From: Roseivirga misakiensis
GTDB lineage: Bacteria > Bacteroidota > Bacteroidia > Cytophagales > Cyclobacteriaceae
Direction: 5' to 3'
NCBI RefSeq assembly: GCF_001747105.1
Contig: NZ_MDGQ01000005.1
Coordinates: 372,001 to 436,000, forward strand
Length of the DNA: 64,000 nucleotides
Each line of letters opens with the position of its first letter. Within the stretch, counting starts at the first letter, position 1. The notes under the pieces were generated by a model that worked only from the letters and a program-made list of their open reading frames with translations, was not told the DNA's origin and did no database searches. Shown here piece by piece: positions 35,484 to 43,377 of this stretch. A program made the position numbers and the translations under genes.

Positions 35484-35990
35484 ATGAGTAAAAGGGCGTT
35501 AGTGAAGTATTTGCAGTCATTGAATAAACAAGAGCTCGAAGATCAAGTATTGGACTTGTATGCCCGGTTCAAACCTGTCCAGACTTATTATAATTTCGTT
35601 TTTAATCCCAAAGAAGATAGGCTAGTAGAAGAGGCGAAGCTGAAAATAGCGAATGAGTATTTTCCGCTTAAAAGAAAGAGAGCTCGGGCCAGAAGATCAG
35701 TTGCCCAAAAGTACATAAAGCAGTTTCTTTTGCTCGGTTTAGATCCAGTGCTAACGGCAGAAGTTATGCTTTTCAATTTAGAAACTGCCCAGCGTTTCAA
35801 CGCGAAAAAGCGCATTAATCAAGACGCTTTTTATAAAAGTATGTTTAACTCCTTTGATCAAGCCATATCATATATAGAATCCAATGGTTTGAGGGCGGTT
35901 TTCAAAGATCGGATCAGAGACATAGTAGAAACTGCTTGGGATCAAGAATGGTACAATGCCGAAGGTCTGGAAAACAAGGTAGCGAGTTGA
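35484..35990 (+). CDS. DUF6155-like helical protein
   Basis: A 168-residue, highly charged all-helical cytoplasmic protein. Starts SKRALVKYLQSLNKQELEDQ and has a basic stretch (LKRKRARARRSVAQKYIKQF). It resembles the DUF6155 family of Bacteroidota from memory; function is unknown. Convergent with the SCO1 gene with a 2-bp gap. Confidence 0.72.
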   Translation: MSKRALVKYLQSLNKQELEDQVLDLYARFKPVQTYYNFVFNPKEDRLVEEAKLKIANEYFPLKRKRARARRSVAQKYIKQFLLLGLDPVLTAEVMLFNLETAQRFNAKKRINQDAFYKSMFNSFDQAISYIESNGLRAVFKDRIRDIVETAWDQEWYNAEGLENKVAS

Positions 35991-35992
35991 TC

Positions 35993-36679
35993 TTAGAAAG
36001 GTTGTTCAGATTTTTCGGTGGCTAATGATTCCTTTAGCGTCTTGATGTCAGCAATCAATTGTGCTACTGAAACCTTATTTAAACCGTTATAAATACCGCG
36101 AATATGTCTGTTTTGATCAATAAGTACGAAGTTTTCGGTGTGTAGAAACTCGTCTTCAGTTTTTTCTAAGCCTTGGTCTTCTTCCACAAAGTAAGATTTC
36201 CTTCCAAGGTCATAAATCACTTGCCGATCGCCCGTTAGCAACTGCCACTTTTTGGCATCAATGTCATTTCTATCCGCGTAGGACTTCAATACAGATACAC
36301 TGTCCATCACGGGAGTAACAGAGTGCGATAATAGCATTACATTGTCATCTTCTAAAAATGCTTCTTGTACCAATTTCATGTTGGTGGTCATTTTAGGACA
36401 AATACCAGGGCAACTAGTGAAAAAGAAGTCGGTAACGTAAATTTTACCCTCGAGGCTTTTTTCTGTCACTATTTCCCCCAATTGATTGATTAAAGAAAAG
36501 GATGGAATCTTATGGAACTTTTCAAGTTCAGGACTATCCTCGGCTATCCATTTAGGGGTAAAGGTAGCCTCTTGATAATAAGGTAATTCAGTTTTTGACT
36601 CGACCGAATTAGTAGATTTCTTGTTGGCACAAGATGCCACTAAACCCACGCATAATATCGTTAATAGCTTAGTCTTCAT
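35993..36679 (-). CDS. SCO1/SenC-family copper chaperone lipoprotein
   Basis: A 228-residue thioredoxin-fold lipoprotein (lipobox VASC, Cys17). The copper-binding motif C90-PGI-C94 (FFTSCPGICPKM) and the partner His in EFLHTENFVLID are all present, so copper binding or thiol reduction is likely. SCO proteins help deliver copper to cytochrome oxidases. Third gene of an overlapping operon after the YHYH and MORN genes; its start overlaps the MORN stop by 11 bp. Confidence 0.93.
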   Translation of the reverse strand: MKTKLLTILCVGLVASCANKKSTNSVESKTELPYYQEATFTPKWIAEDSPELEKFHKIPSFSLINQLGEIVTEKSLEGKIYVTDFFFTSCPGICPKMTTNMKLVQEAFLEDDNVMLLSHSVTPVMDSVSVLKSYADRNDIDAKKWQLLTGDRQVIYDLGRKSYFVEEDQGLEKTEDEFLHTENFVLIDQNRHIRGIYNGLNKVSVAQLIADIKTLKESLATEKSEQPF

Positions 36680-37256
36680 AACTTATAACTTCATCGTTTA
36701 ATTGATAGCAAAGTGTAGACCGTTTAAGTCCGTAAATTCTGCCATTTTTTGCCTCGTAATTAACGTATAGCTTGCCATTTTCGCGCCAAGCCCTTTGCAA
36801 CCCTGATTCCTTACCTCCAATCAAGTTCGTTTCTTTAAAGAGTGCGCCAGATTGGTACCATTTCTTTTGTACCCCATTTAAAACTCCTTCTTCAAAAGTA
36901 GATTCAGATCGTTTTTGTCCATTTTTCCACCAAGAGTAGACCTTGCCATCTAATTTGCCCCATTTGTAATTGGCTTCGTAACTTTTCGATCCATTAACAA
37001 AAAACTTCACCATTTGGCCATGCCGCTTACCCTTTAGAAAACTAGCGCTTTCCATAGCAATACTATCTGTCGATAATGATAGGGCGGTACCCGTAAATGG
37101 TTCGTTATTATATAAAAACAATCCTTTTTGAGCATTCAATTCAAGGCTCACTTTATTGATAACCATGTGGCTTTTAGGCACTGAGTTATATTTGAGCCCG
37201 AAAGCGCAAATGGCCGTCAGAAAAATACTTCCAAATAATACTCTAATTGATCGCAT
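36669..37256 (-). CDS. Exported MORN/YwqK-type repeat protein
   Basis: A 195-residue protein with an N-terminal hydrophobic signal (about 1-21) and at least four MORN-like repeats of about 21-24 residues (FLKGKRHGQMVKFF, YKWGKLDGKVYSWW, FEEGVLNGVQKKWY, LIGGKESGLQRAW). In Bacteroidota such proteins are annotated as YwqK-family. Probably periplasmic scaffold. Overlaps both neighbours (14 bp upstream, 11 bp downstream), so it is translationally coupled to the SCO1 and YHYH genes. Confidence 0.85.
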   Translation of the reverse strand: MRSIRVLFGSIFLTAICAFGLKYNSVPKSHMVINKVSLELNAQKGLFLYNNEPFTGTALSLSTDSIAMESASFLKGKRHGQMVKFFVNGSKSYEANYKWGKLDGKVYSWWKNGQKRSESTFEEGVLNGVQKKWYQSGALFKETNLIGGKESGLQRAWRENGKLYVNYEAKNGRIYGLKRSTLCYQLNDEVISYED

Positions 37257-38067
37257 TGGGAGTTCCTTGATAATCGCCTGGGAATAAAATGTAGTACTGA
37301 TTTAGATACAACTCATTTTGAGTATGGTAGTGGTAAATGGCCGTACTATGGAATTGGGTCGTTGCCGTATGTCCGCCAGAACTATCTAAATCCGTAGGGT
37401 AGGTACCATTTGATGCGCATTTTCTACCATAAAGAAAGAAGCCGTCAGAGATTATCCCGATTAATGCCGTGTCATCACTTGACCAAGCTTTTGGTTCTAA
37501 ATGATAATGATAACTCTGCGGACCCGTATGAGCACCAGAATAGTCCAGTGAAGGAGCAGCGTCATCTAAAGGTACATTAGGGCCTTCCTGATCATTATAA
37601 ATAACGGCTCCACTTATGGCTATTCCAATAGCACCAAGCCCAGTGGCAGATGAGGAACTTGCGAGTGTAGGGTTGGCTGGTACCCGTAAAGTATAAGATC
37701 CGTTGAAATCATCGATATTGCCGGGCGCCATTTGTTCATGAGAAGTCACTGTTGGCTCTACAAATAAGGCATGATTTACGGATGCTGCTGGAGTGGTCAG
37801 CGTCATGTTGCCATTTTGAGCAGTTCTCGCGGTGGTATTCGACCAGTAGGGTGATGTATGATTTGGGAGTCCATTGGTTTCGATAACAACCTGACTTCCA
37901 TCTAGGTATATGTTTAAGTTATCGTTATCGAATTCTTCGAAAGCCGCAGATAATTCTACTTCTTCATCCAAATCAGTATCAGTATCCGTTTCGGTATCGT
38001 CACTATTACCGCAACTCCATATGAGCAGGGCTAAAAATAAAAATGAGAGTCCTAGTTTAATTTTCAT
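37243..38067 (-). CDS. YHYH-domain lipoprotein
   Basis: A 274-residue lipoprotein: lipobox LIWSC (Cys19) followed by an acidic Asp/Thr-rich linker, then a YHYH domain with two His-rich motifs, SYHYHLEPKAW (about residue 192) and IYHYHTQNELY (about residue 252), plus TGPQ and GFFLYGRKC. The His-Tyr motifs look suited to metal binding; the biochemical role of the family is not established as far as I know. First gene of the operon with MORN and SCO1; its start codon abuts a long inverted repeat. Confidence 0.88.
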   Translation of the reverse strand: MKIKLGLSFLFLALLIWSCGNSDDTETDTDTDLDEEVELSAAFEEFDNDNLNIYLDGSQVVIETNGLPNHTSPYWSNTTARTAQNGNMTLTTPAASVNHALFVEPTVTSHEQMAPGNIDDFNGSYTLRVPANPTLASSSSATGLGAIGIAISGAVIYNDQEGPNVPLDDAAPSLDYSGAHTGPQSYHYHLEPKAWSSDDTALIGIISDGFFLYGRKCASNGTYPTDLDSSGGHTATTQFHSTAIYHYHTQNELYLNQYYILFPGDYQGTPNAIN

Positions 38068-38069
38068 AA

Positions 38070-38117
38070 CGCAAGTTTCGTTTCATCTATAGATGAGAAC
38101 CTGAAACAAAACTTGCG
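38070..38117. repeat. 16-bp-arm inverted repeat beside the YHYH start codon
   Basis: CGCAAGTTTCGTTTCA (38070-38085) and TGAAACAAAACTTGCG (38102-38117) pair at 15 of 16 positions with a 16-nt centre that holds part of a small CATCTATAGATG palindrome. On the minus strand it lies 22 bp after the P1 permease stop and ends 2 nt before the ATG at 38067. No U tract follows, so a simple terminator is unlikely; a translational hairpin or an operator fits better. Confidence 0.75.
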
Positions 38118-38138
38118 GTAGAAGCTCCTTTTTTTGAG

Positions 38139-40745
38139 TTATTCTGATCTTAAAGTTGTTACTGGGTTTCTGCGCGCTGCTTTCAATGTATGGAAACCCA
38201 CAGTAAACCAAGCGATTGCAAGAATGAATACCCCACAGAATATCGAATACATCGGTGTTAGTTTAGTACCATAGGCAAAGCCTTGAAGCCACCTTTCAGC
38301 CATTAAGTAGCTAGTCGGTAATCCGATCAAGAGCGAAAGAGTTACCATTTTGGTGAAATCCATCGATAATAACCGAACGATTCTCCAATTTCCTGAGCCC
38401 AGTACTTTTCTAATACCAATTTCTTTTGTTCTCCTTTCTGCCGTGAAGATTGTTAGGCCCAATAGGCCAAGGCAAGAGATAATAATTGCAACAGCAGCAA
38501 AGAATTTAGAAAGCATTGAAATACGTTGCTCGCTTTTATACATGGCCATGTAGTCAGTATCGAGAAACTTATATTCGAAAGGTAGTCCCTTACTGAACTC
38601 CTTGAATTTATCTTCTATTTGACCCAAGGTGTTTGCAATGGTACCGCCCTGAATTTTCACAATAGTACTGTTCAAGATGGGATAGGCTTGGATTAGTGTT
38701 GGTTGGATGGTTTCGTAAAGCGATTCAGCGTGAAAGTCTTTGACCACACCAATAATCTCCCTTTCATCGCCCCAAAGTTTGATCACTTTTCCGATTGGAT
38801 CTTTCAGCCCCATTAATTTAATAGCCGTTTCATTGAAGATGATTTTACCTTCTTCATTCTGTCGGTTACGCTCAAATGTTCGACCTTGGATGAGTTCTAT
38901 CCCCATGGTTTCAATAAAGCCAGAACTCATTTCTAGATTGATAAACTGAAAATTTTGATCGGGATCTTGTCCCGGCCAACTCAGCCTCGTCGACCCGTGA
39001 TCGCCAGTTAAATCATGACCAGTTGAAGCCGTACTGATCACTCCAGAGATCGTCTCTAACGATGCCAAAAAACCTTCGTAGGCAGAATCATCAATGCCAG
39101 TATTGTCAAATTTAACGACGTTATTTCGATCGTATCCAAGGTTCTTTTTTTGTATGTAGTCTACCTGTTTAGAGATAATTAAAACACTGAAAATCAAGAT
39201 TACCGAAACAGCGAATTGAAAGACAACTAGTCCTTTTCGGACCATTAATTCACTAAAGTTTTTTACGAGTTTGCCCTTCAGAGATTCAGTTGTTTTGAGT
39301 CGAGATAAGTATAGTGCAGGGTAACTGCCTGCCAATATCCCGGTGATTAACATGATCAAGCCTATGAACCCTAGTTCTTTTAAGGAAAGATTAACGGAGA
39401 GCGACTTCCCAGTGGCCTGATTGAATTGGGGAAGTATGGCATTGACGATAATAAACGCAATGACGACTCCCAGAAAAGTCAATAAAAATGACTCAGTAAA
39501 ATACTGTCCGATGAGAGTTCTTCTTTGAGCACCGATCGCCTTTTTCACGCCAATTTCTTTTAAACGACTTGCCGCTTTCGCCGTGCTCAAGTTCATGAAG
39601 TTGATACAAGCAATGACCAGTATGATTAGGGCAACAATGGAGAAGAGATTTACATAAGCAATTCTACCGCCGGCAACTTCGCCATTCTCGTAATTACCAT
39701 TGAGATATCTTTCTGAGAATTTTTGAGCAAAGAGTGTCGTTTTTGACTTTTGAACCTTGCTTTGGATCAGCTTTTCAATCTTTTTATTGAAATCATCTGG
39801 CGACGCTCCTTCTTTCAAAAGGACTAGGGCGTCTGGATTGGTATTGCCCCAATTCTCCATGTACTTGTAAGCCTTCATCATGACTTCTACATTGAGCAAC
39901 AAGTCAAATTGTAGCGTGGAGTTCTTGGGTAGGTTTTTGAAAACACCTGCGATCATATAAACACCCGTTGTTGCTCGGCTTTCATTCCAATCGATCGTAT
40001 TTCCGATAAGGTTTTCTGTGGTTCCATAAAGTTTGATGGCAAGCGATTCTGAGATGAGCACATCAGATTCGTTTTTCAATGCCGTTTTTGTGTTGCCAGA
40101 AACTAACGGCAAAGAGGTGACTTGGATATACGCTGGATTTACATATTGAGGCCTAGCTCTGATTTGCTCTTCTTCTAGAGTAACATAACCTTTGGTACCA
40201 AAAATTTCGGGAGTCCATACCATGGAAGCAGCCTCTACTTCTGGAAAACGAGCCATTAACTCCTCTGACAATCGACCTGGCATGGAAGTCCTTGTCACAA
40301 TTTGTCCGTTGTCAATTCTATTACTCAGGATTTGATAGATACGGTCTTCGTTTTCGTAGAATTTATCCGTATTCATTTCATCGGACACCCAGAGATAGAT
40401 TAAGAAGGTGCAGGCTAAACCACTAGCCAAACCGAATAAGTTGATCAGGAATGTACCTTTAAAGCGTTTAAAGCTTCTAAATGAGATTAAGAGGTTGTGT
40501 TTGAACATGGCTGTTTTATTAATTGAGTATTGACTTTTTCCCTTGAAAAAAAGGTGAGATATGATGCTAAGAGTCTCTATCAAATAGAGAAACTTGGCCG
40601 TTGTTGGGCCTTTGGTTTTTACATTGCGATCAAATAATTCCTCCAAGTCCCAAAGGGCAGTTGATTGGAAATCATAAGAGCAAAAGCTCTCTAATAACCA
40701 CTTTGCAAATCGGGGAGGTTGAATTTTTGGATTTTGAGAATTCAT
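38139..40745 (-). CDS. P1: duplicated FtsX/MacB-type permease, prefix type A
   Basis: An 868-residue orphan ABC-type permease. Residues 1-79 form the cytoplasmic prefix (PPRFAKWLLESFCSYDF, LWDLEELF). The core from Met80 has helix 1 (about 100-120), a large periplasmic MacB-like domain, three helices (about 375-510) with coupling motif RLKEIGVKKAIGAQRR, then a second periplasmic domain and three helices with RRTKEIGIRKVLGSGN. Two FtsX units in one chain equal a complete permease pair. No ATPase is encoded nearby. Last of the three-permease operon, 1 bp from P2. Substrate unknown; relatives move peptides, lipoproteins or act in envelope stress. Confidence 0.92.
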   Translation of the reverse strand: MNSQNPKIQPPRFAKWLLESFCSYDFQSTALWDLEELFDRNVKTKGPTTAKFLYLIETLSIISHLFFKGKSQYSINKTAMFKHNLLISFRSFKRFKGTFLINLFGLASGLACTFLIYLWVSDEMNTDKFYENEDRIYQILSNRIDNGQIVTRTSMPGRLSEELMARFPEVEAASMVWTPEIFGTKGYVTLEEEQIRARPQYVNPAYIQVTSLPLVSGNTKTALKNESDVLISESLAIKLYGTTENLIGNTIDWNESRATTGVYMIAGVFKNLPKNSTLQFDLLLNVEVMMKAYKYMENWGNTNPDALVLLKEGASPDDFNKKIEKLIQSKVQKSKTTLFAQKFSERYLNGNYENGEVAGGRIAYVNLFSIVALIILVIACINFMNLSTAKAASRLKEIGVKKAIGAQRRTLIGQYFTESFLLTFLGVVIAFIIVNAILPQFNQATGKSLSVNLSLKELGFIGLIMLITGILAGSYPALYLSRLKTTESLKGKLVKNFSELMVRKGLVVFQFAVSVILIFSVLIISKQVDYIQKKNLGYDRNNVVKFDNTGIDDSAYEGFLASLETISGVISTASTGHDLTGDHGSTRLSWPGQDPDQNFQFINLEMSSGFIETMGIELIQGRTFERNRQNEEGKIIFNETAIKLMGLKDPIGKVIKLWGDEREIIGVVKDFHAESLYETIQPTLIQAYPILNSTIVKIQGGTIANTLGQIEDKFKEFSKGLPFEYKFLDTDYMAMYKSEQRISMLSKFFAAVAIIISCLGLLGLTIFTAERRTKEIGIRKVLGSGNWRIVRLLSMDFTKMVTLSLLIGLPTSYLMAERWLQGFAYGTKLTPMYSIFCGVFILAIAWFTVGFHTLKAARRNPVTTLRSE
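40501..40720. repeat. Copy 1 of a near-identical 220-bp segment (P1 prefix)
   Basis: Aligns without gaps to 43118-43337 with about 18 mismatches by eye (roughly 92 percent identity). It covers the prefix domain and junction of P1, whereas the permease cores on its left are far more diverged. Confidence 0.85.
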
Positions 40746-40746
40746 T

Positions 40747-43377
40747 CTATCCTTCGTTTCTTAAGCTTTCTGAAATGTTGACACTGGTTGACCGAGCGGT
40801 TTGTATAGCCACAGTTAGCCAGGCTAGAACCAACATCAGTATACTTGTTAAAACGAAGTGTACAGGTTTCAGACTTATTCTATAGGCAAAGGTTTCAAGC
40901 CAGTTTTGCATCAGATAATAGCCGACAGGTAAAGCAACCAGAATAGAGGTCAGAACTAGTAATGCGAACTCGCGGGAGAGAAGGTAGATGATTCCTAGTC
41001 CACTTGAGCCTAAAACTTTTCTGATGGCTATTTCCTTAGTTCTTCTTTGAGCACTGAAAGAAGTTAACGCCAATAGTCCCAGACACGATATGGTTATGGC
41101 AACTATAGCGAAATACTTTGCAAGTGTATTAATGCGCTTTTCAGATACATAAACAGCCTGATAGTTTTCGTCCATAAAATTGAATTCAAAAAGATGTCCT
41201 GGATTAAAAGACTCGTATAATTCCTGAACATTCTCAAGCGTTTCTTTTTCTAAACCTGCCTGCATTTTTACTAAAAAGTTGTCTCCGCCATCATTCAATG
41301 AAAATATGAAGGGAGCGATGCTTTCTCTTAGCGACTGGTAGTGAAAATCTTCTACAACGCCTATGATTTTATGCATTCTTCTATTGGCATAAAATTGCTC
41401 ACCAATAGGGCGATCATATTTGATAATGTCTAATGCGGCTTGGTTGAGGATTAAGGCGTCTTTGTCGGTAGCAAAGTCTTTTGAGAAAGTTCGCCCTTCA
41501 ATGACTTTTATTCCTAAAAGCTCGATTAGGTCGTAACCTCCTTGAATTTGATAGAACCGAATTCTCCAATCTTCTGACTTATCCATTCCCTTCCAACCGT
41601 ATCCTTGTGAATAAGAAATTCTTCCTGGTAACACACCTCTCATATGAGAGGCTTTAAGAACTCCAGGGATCTTTTTTACTTCTGTCAGGAAATCGTCAAA
41701 ATCGTTTTTAAGCTTACCATCTTTGGGGAAGGTGACAATGTGGTCTTTATCATAACCTAAGTCGGTGGTCTGTATGTATTCGATTTGTTTGTACATCACA
41801 AGTACCGAAACCACTAAGATTATTGAAATAGCGAACTGGAATACCACTAGACCTTTTCTGATCCATAGGCTACTGAATCCACTTGATAGTTTTCCTTTCA
41901 AAGCGACAACAGTTTTGAATCCAGATAAGTGAATGGCAGGGTAAATTCCCGAAATGAGTCCAGTGATCAAAGCGATGGTGAGAAATCCAAAAATGATTTC
42001 AGGATTAAGCTCAAAAGTCACTTCTTGATTGAGTACTTTATTGAATTTAGGCAGCAGCGCAAACACCAGAACCAAAGCACCTGCAAGGGCCAATAGAGAC
42101 ATCAAAATCGACTCTCCAAAATGTTGGAGAATCAGATTTTTTCGGTGGGCACCTATAGCCTTTTTCAACCCGATCTCTTTGACTCTTCTGTCAGCTTTGG
42201 CTGTGGAGAAGTTCATGTAATTGATGCAGGCGATAAAAAGAATAAAAATAGCCACAAGAGAAAACAGTCTAACGTAAGCGATACGCCCTCCGACGGGCCG
42301 ACCGTCTGCATATTGATCATATAGGTATCGGTCAGCAAATCTTTGGGCGAATAGAATCTCTAGTGAACTCTGAGTCTTAGTGGACAAAAATGATCTGATT
42401 TTCTCATTGAACTCGTCCATGTCTACACCTGGAGTCATCACCAAATGAACTTGAGTTCCTCCATTGTACCATTTCATTAGTTCTTCCTGATCTCTAAAAA
42501 GTTCATAGCTGAAAAGAATATCAAATTCAGCTCTATGATGACTTGGTTTTTCAAAAACACCAGAAACAATATGGGTTCCATCAAAGCCTTTCTCGTTTTC
42601 AAATTTCACAGTCTTGCCTAGTGCTTCTTGGCTTGATGCGAATAGGTTGAGTGCCATCTTTTTTGAGATAATGATCTCATTTTTATTCCTTAAGGCATTT
42701 GACTTATCGCCTGCGATAAAGTCTAGTGGAAATACATTGAAATAGGCAGATCCGATGTATTGCGGCATTGCATCCACTTTATTTGCTCCATAGGCTAAAG
42801 TTCCTCGATAGAATTTGTTTGTTGCAACAGGAATAGCATAATCTACTTCAGGAAATTCTTCGTTCATGGCATCTGCCAGCGGGTTAGGTGTGCTACCTTT
42901 CGTATTGGTTTCGTAACCATCTCCCGTGACGAAACTAGATAAAACTTGATAGTGTCTGTCGCTATCTTTTTCATTGAAGTTACCCTGGCTTATTTCGTGA
43001 TTCACCCATAAATAGATTAGTAATCCACTAGCTAGACCTATAGAAAGACCAAATAGATTGATCAGCGAAGCACTGCGATAGCGTTTGAAGTTTCTGAAAA
43101 ATAGTAGGAGGGTATGTTTGAACATGGCTGTTTTGTTAGTTGAGTAGTGACTTTTTCCTTTGAAGAAAAGGTGAGTTATAATGCTAAGAGTCTCTAGCAG
43201 ATAGAGAAACTTGGCTGTTGTTAGGCCTTTGGTTTTCACATTGTGATCAAATAATTCCTCCAAGTCCCAAAGGGCGGTCGATAGGAAATCATAAGAGCAG
43301 AAGCTCTCTAATAACCACTTGGCAAATCGGGGAGGTTTCGGCTTACCCTCCCCTTGGTTTCTGAATTGCTTATTCAC
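40747..43377 (-). CDS. P2: duplicated FtsX/MacB-type permease, prefix type A
   Basis: An 876-residue paralogue of P1 with the same plan: prefix 1-84 (PPRFAKWLLESFCSYDFLST), core from Met85, first coupling motif RRVKEIGLKKAIGAHRKN, second RRTKEIAIRKVLGSSGLG. The first periplasmic domain (TKGSTPNPLADAM, MKWYNGGTQVHLVM) is closer to P3 and P4 than to P1. GTG start overlaps the P3 stop by 8 bp. It would sit in the inner membrane and needs an ATPase encoded elsewhere, if it is a true transporter. Confidence 0.92.
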   Translation of the reverse strand: MNKQFRNQGEGKPKPPRFAKWLLESFCSYDFLSTALWDLEELFDHNVKTKGLTTAKFLYLLETLSIITHLFFKGKSHYSTNKTAMFKHTLLLFFRNFKRYRSASLINLFGLSIGLASGLLIYLWVNHEISQGNFNEKDSDRHYQVLSSFVTGDGYETNTKGSTPNPLADAMNEEFPEVDYAIPVATNKFYRGTLAYGANKVDAMPQYIGSAYFNVFPLDFIAGDKSNALRNKNEIIISKKMALNLFASSQEALGKTVKFENEKGFDGTHIVSGVFEKPSHHRAEFDILFSYELFRDQEELMKWYNGGTQVHLVMTPGVDMDEFNEKIRSFLSTKTQSSLEILFAQRFADRYLYDQYADGRPVGGRIAYVRLFSLVAIFILFIACINYMNFSTAKADRRVKEIGLKKAIGAHRKNLILQHFGESILMSLLALAGALVLVFALLPKFNKVLNQEVTFELNPEIIFGFLTIALITGLISGIYPAIHLSGFKTVVALKGKLSSGFSSLWIRKGLVVFQFAISIILVVSVLVMYKQIEYIQTTDLGYDKDHIVTFPKDGKLKNDFDDFLTEVKKIPGVLKASHMRGVLPGRISYSQGYGWKGMDKSEDWRIRFYQIQGGYDLIELLGIKVIEGRTFSKDFATDKDALILNQAALDIIKYDRPIGEQFYANRRMHKIIGVVEDFHYQSLRESIAPFIFSLNDGGDNFLVKMQAGLEKETLENVQELYESFNPGHLFEFNFMDENYQAVYVSEKRINTLAKYFAIVAITISCLGLLALTSFSAQRRTKEIAIRKVLGSSGLGIIYLLSREFALLVLTSILVALPVGYYLMQNWLETFAYRISLKPVHFVLTSILMLVLAWLTVAIQTARSTSVNISESLRNEG
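43118..43337. repeat. Copy 2 of a near-identical 220-bp segment (P2 prefix)
   Basis: Partner of 40501-40720: same length, no gaps, about 18 mismatches. The similarity falls abruptly inside the core coding sequence, suggesting recent gene conversion or strong selection on the prefix. Confidence 0.85.
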
